Shown: positions 1 through 11,689 of the stretch, in pieces
Position numbering within the stretch: the stretch's first letter is position 1
Layout: each line of letters begins with the position of its first letter
From: Flaccisagitta enflata
Lineage: Eukaryota > Chaetognatha > Sagittoidea > Aphragmophora
Reading direction: 5' to 3'
Assembly: GCA_965153355.1 (NCBI GenBank)
Contig: OZ231126.1
Coordinates: 25,482,001 to 25,546,000 of the forward strand
DNA: 64,000 nucleotides
Translations under genes and position numbers: made by a program
Notes under the pieces: generated by a model
What the model was told of the DNA's origin: nothing
The model's database searches: none
Seen by the model: the letters and a program-made list of their open reading frames with translations, nothing else

Positions 1-395
1 ATTTGGCAACTGAGGGTGATGGTATGGCATGGGCGTTAAAGAGGGGTGGTAAGGGATGGTGACGAGATGATGGTCATGGTATAATGGATGGAGAGTGATG
101 GAGAGCTGGCAACTGAGGGTGAAGGTATGGTATGGGCGTTAAAGAGGGGTGGTAAGGGATGGTGACTAGATGATGGTCATGGTATAATGGATGGAGAGTG
201 ATGGAGAGCTGGCAACTGAGGGTGAAGGTATGGTATGGGCGTTTAAGAGGGGTGCTATAGGATGGTGATGAGATGATGGCCATCGTGTGATGGATGGAGA
301 GCTGGCGACTGAGTATGGTGGTATAGGATGACCAAAACCAAGAATGGTGGTTTTGGATGGTGACGAGATGACGGGTATGGTGTTATGGATGTAGG
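1..395. repeat. 103-bp minisatellite (cut by window edge)
   Basis: Units begin GGCAACTGAGGGTGA at 5, 108 and 211, so the period is 103 bp. A fourth unit from 303 is shortened and diverged. The first three units are nearly identical. The array is truncated by the window start, so its full length is unknown. An antisense open frame across it is only a repeat translation. Confidence 0.9.
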
Positions 396-1040
396 GCTAT
401 CGTCTCCGGCGGTCCAAAGGCAAATTTACGCTTGAGGGAATTTGAATAAAGTTGACAGTTCATCACAGCTGATGACTCCGTGTCCCTCCGAGGCCAAACC
501 ACGATGACGACGATGACGACGATGACGACGACGATGAAAGCAAACGGCGAGGACAATGGACGATGACGATGACGACGACGAAGATGACGGGATGATTCAT
601 GGAGTTAGGCGTTACCCTACGCGACGGCGAGTGTTGAACGTCCTGAAGGTGAACGTGATCGCGTGGGACCGGAAGTATATCGAGACACGAATGCTGCGAG
701 TAGGTTAGAGGATGATGTACATCACGCGTGGGGAGAGTGGGGGGGGGGGGAGGTGAGCAAAAAGCATTATGAGTTGTTGTATGTTGTGAAACTGAATGCG
801 ATTTTTGGACACTACTTAATGGAAGCGGTGGAATAACTGGAAAATTTCAACATCCAAATGCACGTGTGACCCCATCGTATGTTTGGTGAAATTTAGACAA
901 TAGAACTGAGAAAAGTATGGAGCATGATGGCTAGTGTATGGGGAGGTGGAGTGTGATAAATGCTTGTATTGCCACATGTGAGTTGGGAAGGGTCGATTCA
1001 ACTTGTTCTAATGATAGTTTGTCTTATTGGGAAGCTGGTA
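396..1040. other. non-repetitive stretch with imperfect GAC/GAT tract
   Basis: An imperfect (GAC/GAT)n tract runs from about 501 to 592. Around it the sequence is more GC-rich than the window average. Apart from the small open frame at 556-708, listed separately, I see nothing recognisable. Confidence 0.5.
556..708 (+). CDS. small open frame, Asp-rich start (uncertain)
   Basis: This is a 50-codon frame from ATG at 556 to TAG at 706. It starts with seven Asp from the GAT/GAC tract, then continues into a basic, non-repetitive segment (GMIHGVRRYPTRRRV...). The frame is also open for six codons upstream, so it could be the end of a longer exon. I recognise no family. The GAY tract alone could produce the first third by chance, so this is only a weak candidate. 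Confidence 0.15.
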   Translation: MDDDDDDDEDDGMIHGVRRYPTRRRVLNVLKVNVIAWDRKYIETRMLRVG

Positions 1041-1140
1041 CAGTTACAGCCTGCTATAATTATATATAACAGACCCAAGAGACATAAGAATATGTCTAAA
1101 ACAAACACAGATTTCTGGCTACATAACGCCATTTTTTAAA
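1041..1140 (+). mobile_element. 5' fragment of TA-flanked MITE family D
   Basis: It begins CAGTTACAGCC after TA and shares AACAGACCC and TTCTGGCTAMATAAC, in the same order, with the complete copy at 17,110-17,261. No matching right terminus is visible, so it is truncated. The similarity is patchy. Confidence 0.4.
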
Positions 1141-1230
1141 GCAGAAATAACAGACATCTGTCCTAGACTTGACAACACCTAGCCAGATAAGAATACAATG
1201 CAATGGTGACAATGGCAGTTTCGTAGCAAT

Positions 1231-1336
1231 AACAAGGCCGGATACACGGCTACCCCAGTCGCGTGCGGGTGGGCAGGAGCCATAATTGAGGTCTGTGGAA
1301 CATTTGGGCAGGAGCAATAAGGCCAAAAACAACTAT
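1231..1336 (+). mobile_element. HL (Helentron/HINE-like) element, 5' part only
   Basis: It starts AACAAGGCCGGATACACGG, then AGTCGCGTGCGGGTGGG, then a second GGGCAGGAGCAATAAGGCC block, in the same order as the complete copy at 3,538. The GGAC-rich core and the 3' hairpin are absent. Confidence 0.7.
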
Positions 1337-1522
1337 GGAGTTTATGCCAATGTATGCTATAACCATATCCACAGTCATGACAGCAACAAAAACGATGACA
1401 ACGAAGAAAACGATGAAGTTAAAAAATGTCGACGATTTTGACAATGATTAGTTTTGGATACAAGAGAGACGAGATGAAGGACTGGCTTCTATGGTGGTAC
1501 TGAAAGGCACAATGAAGTAGGG

Positions 1523-1524
<2 letters not shown>

Positions 1525-1567
<43 letters not shown>
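1525..1567. repeat. (GA)n microsatellite
   Basis: Uninterrupted GA dinucleotide run of about 42 bp. Confidence 0.95.
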
Positions 1568-1569
<2 letters not shown>

Positions 1570-1715
1570 CACTTTATTTATTGGGAGGAGATGTTGTCCA
1601 TCAGAATCTGAGGAAAATGTCCTCAGGGCAAAAACGAGTCGAAGAAAAACGGAAACTGAAATGACAAACGATGACAGTCACGATGACAGTCGTGACAGTG
1701 ATGGTGGGCATGGTC

Positions 1716-1796
<81 letters not shown>

Positions 1797-1842
1797 ATGA
1801 TGATGATAATGATGATGACGATGATGATGATGATGATGATGT

Positions 1843-1915
<73 letters not shown>

Positions 1916-1979
1916 AATGATGATGATGATGATAATGACGATGATGACGATGAAGATAAAGATAACGATGACGAAGACA

Positions 1980-2021
<42 letters not shown>

Positions 2022-2051
2022 CTGATGATGATGTTGATGTTGATGATGATT

Positions 2052-2109
<58 letters not shown>

Positions 2110-2117
2110 CGATGATA

Positions 2118-2209
<92 letters not shown>

Positions 2210-2251
2210 GATGATGATGATGATGATGTTAATGGAGATGATGATAATGGA

Positions 2252-2313
<62 letters not shown>

Positions 2314-2345
2314 GGATGATGAGGATGATGAGGATGATAATGACA
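1716..2345. repeat. (GAT)n trinucleotide array, about 630 bp
   Basis: Nearly continuous GAT with scattered single-base changes (GAC, GTT, AAT, GAA). It gives open frames of poly-Asp and poly-Met on the plus strand and poly-Ile and poly-Ser on the minus strand. All are repeat translations; no frame runs into convincing flanking coding sequence. Confidence 0.95.
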
Positions 2346-3249
2346 AAGATGAAGGAAATGATGATAACTCCTAGGTTAATGACAGCTAACCCAAAAATTT
2401 CGGATCTGATTGTGTCACATAAGTGATGAAAAAATGATAAAAACCGAATTTCCACATCCCTCATTATTTTTTTCTCTTCCTCTCTTTCTCTCTATCTTGC
2501 TTTTTCCTTCTCTCTTTTTTCCATTGCCTTTTAAACATTCTTTTTTCTTTTTGTTTGTTCTTTTTTTTTTCGTTTCACACAATTTCTTTTTTTTCTCGCT
2601 TTTTAGTTGCTTTTTTCATCTTTCGAACTGATGACGTGAGCCCCTTTTTTTGCCACTGATTGGATTAAATTTTCACACTCTTCAAATGCTTTTCAAATTC
2701 GTTTCTCTCGTTCATCTCATCTGTCTTAATGGCCTGTATTTCCCCGTTCGGCTCTTCTCCTTGGCAACCACATAAAATGGGTCTTACCGTTCTCCGCCAA
2801 AAATCATCAAAAATATTCTAAGTTCGGTCAAAAGCCTATTTGGACTTTCAACTTTGGCTACACCTCAACTAAACCTAATTTGGCGGAAATTTCTTTCAAA
2901 CTATCTGTCTTTTAAGTCGATCGATCTCTGACTGACTGATTGACGCTGTTTTGAGCTAAATTCCCTATCACTAGCCTGTCGATAGCCTCTTTTTAAATGA
3001 ATAGCCCCGGCCTTCCCACGAACTCTTCGGCGTCCCAGTACCACACCACGAAACTCTGGAGGCTAAAATCAATTTACCCTTACAAGACGCAACGCAAAGA
3101 TTTAGGGTGATTGAAATTTTATTCAGTTTCATACACATTACACAAGGAACACTTTTCAAATTAACATCGCAACATAACTTTTCGTCTGATCCATCTGTCT
3201 CTGTGGTTCTGTCAGACTCACTGTTACGTCGATTCAATACAATAAGAAC
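2346..3249. other. unique AT-rich stretch, no gene seen
   Basis: A pyrimidine-rich segment (2,464-2,625) is followed by mixed unique sequence. Open frames on the minus strand at the right end overlap the HL element that follows. I see nothing else supportable. Confidence 0.5.
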
Positions 3250-3463
3250 AAGTGACGCAGGGTCACAATATCGTTGTGGATGCGTGGGCAGAGGCATACA
3301 ACCCCCATTCACACCATTGCCCACCTAAAACACATACACACGGAAAATCACACAGCAGCGTAAAAAATCGTGTTTTCACACTTTTCAACTCGATCACCAC
3401 GGACCAACGGACCAACGGACAAAGCCTCTTGTCTCGTGTCTCGTGTCCGCAACTAAAAAAAAA
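3250..3463 (+). mobile_element. HL element, subfamily B
   Basis: The start AAGTGACGCAGGGTCAC carries a GTGAC/GTCAC stem. Next come TCGTTGTGGATGCGTGGGCAG and a C-rich block. A TTTTCAACTCGATCACC block leads into GGACCAACGGACC repeats. The 3' end is TGTCCGCAACTAAAAA. The same order is seen at 19,390 and, reversed, at 54,460. The 3' hairpin is disturbed by a duplicated TCTCGTG. Confidence 0.7.
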
Positions 3464-3537
3464 CCATGACGCGAAGCGGGAACGATCTTTTGTCAATTTG
3501 TCTCTGTTAGTCGTGTTTATCAGTCGCACTCTTACAG

Positions 3538-3772
3538 AACAAGGCCGGATACACGGCTACCGAAGTCGCGTGCGGGTGGGCAGGGGCCATATTTGAGGCC
3601 ACTCTATCATTTGGGCAGGAGTAGTAAGGCCAAAGACCCCAAAAACAAAAAAAAAGTAAAGTGTGACGGACGGACGGACCGACGGACGGATGGACGGACA
3701 AAGCGGGTTGTAGAGTCGCGTAGCACGCGACTAAAAAGCGGGGTGTAAAGTCGGGTAGCACGCAACTAAAAA
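3538..3772 (+). mobile_element. HL element, subfamily A, with duplicated 3' end
   Basis: A complete copy: AACAAGGCCGGATACACGG, subterminal AGTCGCGTGCG, two GGGCAGG blocks, (GGAC)n core, and a 3' hairpin AGTCGCGTAGCACGCGACT (8-bp stem, 3-nt loop) followed by TAAAAA at 3,737. The last 36 bp (GCGGGGTGTA..., hairpin, TAAAAA) are then repeated once more to 3,772 with a few changes. A tandem terminus of this kind fits rolling-circle read-through, but simple slippage is also possible. Confidence 0.75.
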
Positions 3773-3779
3773 GTCAAAA

Positions 3780-4488
3780 TTATGCCACTGGAAAAAATTC
3801 TGAGAAAGTGATGGAATGCGCTAGAGCCAGTTTGGACTGCAAACAATGAAATAAGTATTTTTTAGGTGCGACAAAGCACCTCTATAACTGGCTGTGTCCG
3901 TTGGTCAGTCGGTTGGTCGGTAACGCATTTGTTTGGCGTCCCACATGTCGCACCTATTGGCCTACTTGGCCTTGTTTTTCCTTTCAAGAGTGGCATCGTA
4001 TATGACCTGCTCTAAATGCTGGGTAGAGAAACATTAGGACCTGAATGTCTGTGTCGGATGATGCAATGAAGGTGTGTATCCAAAACGTTTCCAGGTCTTT
4101 TTCAATCGAATCTTGTTCTGAAACCGTAATGTCATTGCTTATTTGTTCAGTGAAATCCATGAAATATGCTAAAAATAAGGGCGTGTTTCTAGTGAAGATG
4201 AAAACTGTTTTTGTTCCCGTGAAACAAATTTAAAGCTTGAACACTAAATTTCACTGTTCCAGTGAGTGAGTGAAATTGGCAAACCGTGAATGGAGCAAGC
4301 ATAGTAAAGTGGAGCGCCGCAAAGCAAGTGAGCGCAGTGAGCGGTGCGAGCGAACAAACGTAGCAAGCGACCAAGTGGCCTGTTAAAAGCGTGATTGTCT
4401 CTGACTAGAAACGCGCCCTAAATAGAAGAGGGCCTTGTGAACCCTCACTGACTACGCGCACCACTCCTAGTTTTCCACAAAACAGAAT
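3780..4488 (-). CDS. 3' end of a multi-exon gene, unknown family
   Basis: Three minus-strand exons whose phases join. Exon 4,488-4,449 (40 nt; acceptor TTTTTTTTCAG, donor A|GTGAGG) encodes ILFCGKLGVVRVV. Exon 4,168-4,041 (128 nt; acceptor TTATTTTTAG, donor CAG|GTCCTA) encodes a frame containing MDFTEQISNDITVSEQDSI and TFWIHTFIASSDTDIQ. Exon 3,836-3,780 (57 nt; acceptor TCATTGTTTGCAG) encodes SKLALAHSITFSEFFPVA and ends in TAA. A single base left by the first exon completes the first codon of the second, and the second-to-third junction falls between codons. The introns are 280 and 204 nt and hold a MITE (4,175-4,420) and an HL element (3,859-3,976). I recognise no domain. A related exon pair lies at 5,763-6,027, which supports real coding descent. 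The upstream part is not established. Confidence 0.5.
3859..3976 (-). mobile_element. HL element, subfamily A3, inside an intron
   Basis: Read on the minus strand it starts AACAAGGCCAAGTAGGCC, followed by AGGTGCGACATGTGGG. It then has a GACCAACCGACTGACC core and ends AGGTGCTTTGTCGCACCT plus AAAAA. The 5' subterminal AGGTGCGACA is exactly inverted in the 3' hairpin as TGTCGCACCT, although the sequence differs from subfamilies A and B. It lies in the last intron of the gene above. Confidence 0.75.
4175..4420. mobile_element. short TIR element (MITE), about 245 bp
   Basis: The left end TAA-GGGCGTGTTTCTAGT and the inverted right end TTAGGGCGCGTTTCTAGT match except for a few bases. The interior has GAGCG/GTGAGCGCAGTGAGC repeats. 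The exact boundary and target duplication are not clear (TA or longer). It sits immediately upstream of the acceptor of exon 4,168-4,041, in antisense orientation to the gene. Confidence 0.55.
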
Positions 4489-4523
4489 CTGAAAAAAAAC
4501 ATTCTCTTTCTTATCCAAAAGCA
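4425..4523 (-). repeat. direct repeat copy 1 (contains 40-nt exon)
   Basis: It matches 5,957-6,055 in the same orientation over about 100 bp, including the exon, its polypyrimidine acceptor and the donor. The copy here lacks 7 bp in the exon (TTAACTA at the other copy), which changes the splice phase. Confidence 0.8.
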
Positions 4524-4542
4524 AGCTGCTTACCAAAAGAAG

Positions 4543-5457
<915 letters not shown>

Positions 5458-5956
5458 AAACGGAAAATCATTGGAATTGACGAAGTGTTTCATGACTCGT
5501 CCATGCAGATGAAGATAAAGCGATGCATGTGATTGACTGATTGGTATCGACGTTTTCATAGGCTAAAGATAAGCAAAGACAGTGTTTTATCCCACAACTT
5601 CTCAAAATTTTGTTGACTACTTCTCTAAATAATACAAATGTCATTTCCAATCATAATTATGAAAAGAAAAAGCAAAGAATTAAATTGAAACCCAAATTTC
5701 ATATTCGTGTGCACTGTGACATGACATACTGTGTCACTTTGTTAAGGAGTGTATTTCATTACCTGAACTTTTTCTGGTTGACTGTCAACGACGACTTCAT
5801 CAATTTGCTCGTCAAAGTTCCTGTTGATTCCACCATCTACTCAATAACCTGGTTTTCAATCGCTCTGTTGTTGATCTGCTCATCGATTGTTAGTGGCGGC
5901 GAATCACTAGGATAGGTGGAACAATATCCCTCATTATACCCAAATTGAAATCAATG

Positions 5957-6055
5957 GAAGAGGGCCTTGTGAACCCTTACTGACTAGTTAATACGCGCAT
6001 CACTCCTAGTTTTCCACAAAACAGAATCTGAAAAACACCTTTCTCATCCAGAAAA
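5957..6055 (-). repeat. direct repeat copy 2 (contains 47-nt exon)
   Basis: This is the partner of 4,425-4,523, about 1.5 kb away. It shares GAAGAGGGCCTTGTGAACCC and the exon with its acceptor. Confidence 0.8.
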
Positions 6056-6737
<682 letters not shown>

Positions 6738-6821
6738 CTTTCCTTTGTGTATCCTTTCTTCTTATCATGTCTTGCGCCTTTCTTCTCTTTTCTGCACGAA
6801 GTCAACTATACGAATCCGAAA

Positions 6822-7783
6822 TAACTTTGGCAAAATAAAAAAAGACAGTAATTTTCAAAATGATATTGTGAGCTCATTTTTTAGAGCAGCTGTATAATTT
6901 TCTAGACAATGATAGTTTGTCAAATTTGCTACCTAGCAAAAAAATCAGATCTTGAAAAAGTTTATTTTTGCGCCCATAGCATTGATTTTTGCAAAATTTG
7001 TTTATTGAACAATCGCCGAGTTGTTATCAGTTTCAGTTTAGATCTAACTTTTAAAATCAACTGTGAGCTCAATTTTTAGAGCAAGATCAAAATTTTTGAG
7101 ATGGTGATAGCATGTCAAATTTCTGACACAGTGAAAAAATCAGAACTCAAAAAAGTTTTTTTTTGTAGCTGCAACATCAATTTTTGTAAAATTGGTTGAA
7201 GTTGGATGGTCAAAATAAAAAAACATTTATTCAGAATTGATTTCAAATGTTAATCTTTTTTTGTAGCTTCATATACTTTTTAGATGATGATAGTATGAAA
7301 AGTTTTTGACACAGCAAAAAAATCAGAACTCAAAAAAGTGTAATTTTGCACTAGTATCATCAATTTTTGTGAATAGACCTCAAAAAAAAAATCTAGAATT
7401 GATATCCAGTTTTGACAGATTTTACAAGAATTGATGTAGAAGGTACAAAAATAGACTTTTTTGATTTCTGATTTTTTTGCTATGTCAGAAATTTGACCTG
7501 CTATCACCATCTTAAAAATCTTGATCTTGCTCTAAAAATTGAGCTCAGAGTAAATTTTCAAAGTTTGATCTGAACTGAAACCTATTCGGCGGTGGTTCAA
7601 TTGACAAATTTTGCAAAACTCAATGCTGTGGGCGCAAAAATCAACTTTTTCAAGATCTGATTTTTTTACCAGATAGCAAATTTGACAAACTACCACAGTC
7701 TAAAAAATTATAAAGCTACTTTGAAAATTGAGCTCACAATATCATTTTGAAAATTACTGTCTTTTTTTATTTTGCCATAGTTA
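6822..7783. mobile_element. 962-bp foldback element with long arms and internal subrepeats
   Basis: The left arm reads TAACTTTGGCAAAATAAAAA and the right arm, inverted, reads TAACTATGGCAAAATAAAAA. The match continues through GACAGTAATTTTCAAAATG, GTGAGCTCA and GCGCCCAYAGCATTG for about 350 bp on each side. Each arm is itself made of diverged direct subrepeats about 190 bp apart, each with GAGCTCA, GATAG...TCAAATTT and AAAAAAATCAGA. TA at both ends suggests a TA target. It encodes nothing. Confidence 0.75.
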
Positions 7784-7839
7784 AACACATACAGTTGAAA
7801 TTCGTTCTAACAAGCTCCAATTTTTTTTTTTTATTAAAG

Positions 7840-7963
7840 GCAGTTTTCGTAATAGCCATAAGCCAATATATGAAGTATAAAGAATTCTCTAAAAGGATAT
7901 ATTGTTCACCCATGTTCGCTGGAACATCATCCGACTGTACATTTGAACGCATTTGCATGTATG
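7840..7963 (+). CDS. candidate exon, unknown family
   Basis: A 124-nt exon candidate. The acceptor is a T12 tract plus ATTAAAG and the donor is TATG|GTAAGA. It encodes 41 residues in one frame (AVFVIAISQYMKYKEFSKRI, then CSPMFAGTSSDCTFERICMY), with ordinary codon composition. The frame also stays open past the donor to about 8,095 (NIDEYFPREASTTFGYPRQR), so the exon may be longer. A second frame there is also open (LPLDIPVKDISISLVPQLPG). I recognise no family and could not connect it to another exon. Confidence 0.3.
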
Positions 7964-8096
7964 GTAAGAGCAAATATATGCATGCATTGTGCACGCAAAA
8001 CATCGACGAGTATTTTCCGCGTGAGGCATCGACTACCTTTGGATATCCCCGTCAAAGATATCTCCATTTCGTTAGTCCCTCAACTTCCAGGAAAAA

Positions 8097-8098
<2 letters not shown>

Positions 8099-8130
<32 letters not shown>
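8099..8130. repeat. (GA)n microsatellite
   Basis: Short pure GA run. Confidence 0.9.
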
Positions 8131-8133
<3 letters not shown>

Positions 8134-8670
8134 AACGAGCTTCTCTACAGATTTGAAATGTTTCAACTCTAGGGATTTAATCAGCTTAACTTCTCTCCTT
8201 TTCTTATCCGCATTTTCTTCTATTTCTTCTTCTCTTCTTTTCTTTTCTTAAATCTGTTTTCATGTATTCCTGTGTGTTTCCCTTTATCTGTTTTTCTTCG
8301 TTTTTCCTCTCTAAGTTAGTATCTCTTTTTATTCTCTCCTTTCTTTTTTTTCTTCCACGTGCTCTTGTTTCTTTCCGTCCTTTATTTCCTACATTCTTTT
8401 TAGTCGCCTGTGTATAAAGTTCGCCAATTCGATCAGTTAATGAGTCTGTTCGTGAGTGGTTTGCTTGTGATCATTGCATTGGTTCCTTTTTGGTCCTTTT
8501 TGGTTACACGTTGCTATGTCGGTCCGTTGGTCCGTCGGAAATATCATTGAAATCTAGTCGTTCGTTGTCGTTTGTTTTTTAGGTCATTTAAGCGTTAGTA
8601 AGTGTGAAAAACTTTTGTTCTGTAGTTTCTGTTTATTTGTCATTTATAGGTAAGAAAGTATTGGGTATCA
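8131..8670. other. unique pyrimidine-rich sequence
   Basis: No gene seen. TTTTTAGTCGCCTGTGTATA at 8,398, with GGTCCGTTGGTCCGTCGG at 8,520, looks like a worn minus-strand HL 3' end. I do not call it. Confidence 0.4.
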
Positions 8671-8797
8671 TAGAAAGGACGGAAGGAAGGACGGAAGGGA
8701 TGAAGGAAGGGAGGAAGGAAGCAAGGGAGGATGGAAGGAAGGAAGGATGGAAGGATAGAAGGAAGGAATGAAGGAAGGAAAGATTGATGGAAGGAAG
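8671..8797. repeat. (GGAA)n, left part
   Basis: Imperfect GGAA/GGAT tetranucleotide run that ends at the FB insertion and resumes at 9,351. Confidence 0.9.
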
Positions 8798-8800
8798 ATA

Positions 8801-9350
8801 AACAGGTCGCCCAGGGGCAATATGTGGTCAGCGATACCCGTTGCCCTGCTTTGTATGATTGTGAATTTGAGTGAGGAAAAGCAAGTCAGCGGCCCTGAAG
8901 GGGACAAAGTCCTGTAGGACAAAGGGGGACTTTCGTTCATCAGTCCGTTTGTTTGTTTGGGCCAAATAAGGATCTAAGAAGGCTGACGTAAGGCCCTAGG
9001 AACCTAATTGGAGGCTTGGGAAGGCTGATTTGAGGCTTGAGAGAGCTGAATTAAGGCTCAAAGACCATGGCGGCTGATTTGAAGCTTGAGAGCGCTGATT
9101 TGTTCTCTTAGAAGCCTAATTTGAGGCTTGAGGGGCCGGATTTGAGGCCTGAGAGGCCAGATTTGAGGCCTGACAGGCTGGATTTGAGGCCTGACAGGCT
9201 GAATTTGAGGCCTGATAGGCCGGATTTGAGGTCTAATGGGCCTGATTTGAGGCCTGATGTGGGGGGGGGGGACAAACAAACGAACAAACAAACAGACAAA
9301 AGTCCCCCTGTATACTACAGGACTTTGTCCCCTTCGGGGCTGTTGCCCAA
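8801..9350. mobile_element. FB foldback element, copy 1, inserted in (GGAA)n
   Basis: Terminal AACAGGTCGCCCAGGGGCAA, then ATGTGGTCAGCGATACC, then the left arm 8,889-8,936 (GCGGCCCTGAAGGGGACAAA...). The core is a 21-bp satellite with unit GATTTGAGGCCTGAGAGG (9,003-9,260). The right arm is 9,301-9,350, the inverse of the left. It ends GCCCAAAAA directly against GGAAGG. Both flanks are (GGAA)n, so the empty site was inside the microsatellite. Confidence 0.8.
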
Positions 9351-9575
9351 AAAGGAAGGAAGGAAGAGAGGGGGGAAGGAAGGAAGGAAGGATGGAAGGA
9401 AGGAAGGATGGAAGGAAGGATGGAAGAAAGGAAGGAAGGAAGGAAGGAAGGAAGGAAGGAAGGAAGGAAGGAAGGAAGGAAGGAAGGAAGGAGGGAAGGA
9501 TGGAAAGAAGGAAGGAAGGAAGGAAGGAAGGAAGGAAGGAAGGAAGGAAGGAGGGAAGGAAGGGAAGAAGGAGTA
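9351..9575. repeat. (GGAA)n, right part
   Basis: Continuation of the GGAA run interrupted by the FB copy. The K/E/G/R frames here are artefacts. Confidence 0.95.
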
Positions 9576-9884
9576 TGTATGTATGTTGTAATGTAACTGT
9601 AAAACGGAGCACGCGACTGCACTGTTTGCCTGTTGGGCTTGTTTCATTATCCTTATATTATTAACCAGTTTGTCGACAGTTTCTCGATAATAATTCATCG
9701 TTGTATAAGTTGATAATATTTCTAGTAATCTCTAATGGACAAAGGTTTCGATACCTGTTGATGCATGATGAAAACTTGTCATGCACATGGAAAAACAAAT
9801 TACTATCATAAGTTCAGAGTCATTGTTTTGATTAAGGACTCTGAGGAGTCTGTTTTGATTGCTTTACATTACATCAACATCACA
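9576..9884. other. unique sequence, nothing recognised
   Basis: AT-rich sequence between two microsatellites; no coding or repeat signal seen. Confidence 0.5.
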
Positions 9885-9903
9885 ATCATCGTCATCGTCA
9901 TCG

Positions 9904-9958
<55 letters not shown>

Positions 9959-10010
9959 GATCATCATCATCATCATCATCAACATCATCATCATCATCAT
10001 CATCATCATC
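9885..10010. repeat. (ATC)n trinucleotide array
   Basis: ATC/GTC run with a few interruptions, complementary in type to the (GAT)n at 1.7 kb. Confidence 0.95.
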
Positions 10011-10125
10011 GAGACAGACACGAGGTTTTTTTCCCCACTCAACGAGGAGTTTACAGTTGAAAGATGTGTACTATCCAATTTTTGTTTTGAATTATTCATG
10101 GATTCTTTCTGCTCTTGGCGCATAG

Positions 10126-10274
10126 AACTTCTGAAGACCTTAAAAAAACCTTTAAAAAATCTTTCTCCAAAACCTTGGCCTCAACGATTTTACCCAACAC
10201 CCATGTCTGCTTCTTCAACACCCCATATTCCCAGTGCAGTGACATTTAACCTAAAGGTCGCCACAGATCTCTGA
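10126..10274 (+). CDS. candidate terminal exon, unknown family
   Basis: Acceptor TTTCTGCTCTTGGCGCATAG, then 48 codons to TGA at 10,272. The peptide is basic and proline-rich (NLSPKPWPQRFYPTPMSASS, TPHIPSAVTFNLKVATDL). The frame upstream is also open but runs into the (ATC)n. There is no recognised domain and no partner exon; a chance frame is quite possible. Confidence 0.25.
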
Positions 10275-10283
10275 ACAGAACAA

Positions 10284-10416
<133 letters not shown>

Positions 10417-10426
10417 CAAAACAACA

Positions 10427-11312
10427 TGGCAAGATGAAAACTGTCATACACAATTTAATTTTTTTTTCTCTCTTTTTTTTTTTTTTTTTTCAAATAAATC
10501 GTGTTCGAAGTTTCTCTCACCCTCGATGATCTCTCGTGACCACGAGTGAAATGAGTTTCCACGTTATCGCAGTAACGAGGAAATGGGGTCAAAGTTTCAG
10601 GTCAGCTCGTGTTATGCAAATTTTTCAAAATTCAAATTTTTCACTCGCGTAATCTATTTTAACCATTCTTTCGTGAAAAGGGGCGGTGCAGTGGACGAGC
10701 GGGAAGGGCCGAAGTAGGGTGAGGTATGAAACATGGAGGAGGATAAGTTGTGGTGAAGGGACAGAGCCGGAGCTTCTGATAATGGGACAAATTCAAGGGA
10801 CAATGTCAAGAAACTTATGCTACAGATGTCCGAATGCTTTGTGTATGATAATCATGATGAGGACTTCTACATATGCCGTTTAATCTAAAGCAATGCAGTA
10901 CCTTTGAAAAGATGAGCGAACATGGTGGTGCGACAATACCAACCGTTCGCACACATATTCAATTTGTCGTAGATGCCATCGCCCAATATCTTTCAAGGCC
11001 AAAGCAAGTTTAAACACCTCCGACCTCGATCGCGTGTTGTTCAAAAAAGCCAAAATAGCCTCGAAGATCCGCCTTTAGATCCGGCTTCTGTGACGCCGCC
11101 GCCGCCTTATGCGCGCCGCCCCTAAACCGTATAAGCGCTGCCCTCTCAGAACCGCCTTCTTTGAGCGCCGTCTTCTTTGAGCGCCGCCCCGAGAACGAGT
11201 TGCGCCGATGCCAAATTTGGTCAGAGATCGACCCCGGGATCCCGTCCAAATTTTAACCCAAAATCCATCTTGTAAGGGCCAACCTTATTTTTTCTTGCTT
11301 CTTTTTTTTTTC
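10427..11312. other. unique stretch with GC-rich GAGCGCCG repeats
   Basis: A degenerate GAGCGCCGYCTTCTT motif repeats at 11,150-11,200 after a GCCGCC cluster. A 46-codon plus-strand frame at 10,873-11,013 (contains MSEHGGATIPTVRTHIQFVV) is listed separately. Confidence 0.4.
10873..11013 (+). CDS. 46-codon open frame (uncertain)
   Basis: ATG at 10,873 to TAA at 11,011. The middle looks protein-like (GGATIPTVRTHIQFVVDAIA, then QYLSRPKQV). No conserved family is recognised, and no clear splice sites flank it. It could be a short exon or chance. Confidence 0.15.
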   Translation: MPFNLKQCSTFEKMSEHGGATIPTVRTHIQFVVDAIAQYLSRPKQV

Positions 11313-11562
<250 letters not shown>

Positions 11563-11689
11563 ATCTGTGGTGTACTGTAGTACACTGTGTCATATGTAGG
11601 TACACCCTAAGCGAAATCCCAAAAGTGACCAATGACCCAATTTTTCGCCATAAGCCCATTGGAACTATCTCATAGAAGCCAAAAAAAGT

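Noticed and set aside
1661-2426. Long poly-Asp, poly-Met, poly-Ile and poly-Ser open frames
   Set aside because: Translations of the (GAT)n array in different frames; no flanking coding sequence.
8396-8550. Possible worn HL 3' end
   Set aside because: Only TTTTTAGTCGCC and a GGTCCGTTGGTCCG stretch remain; hairpin not intact.
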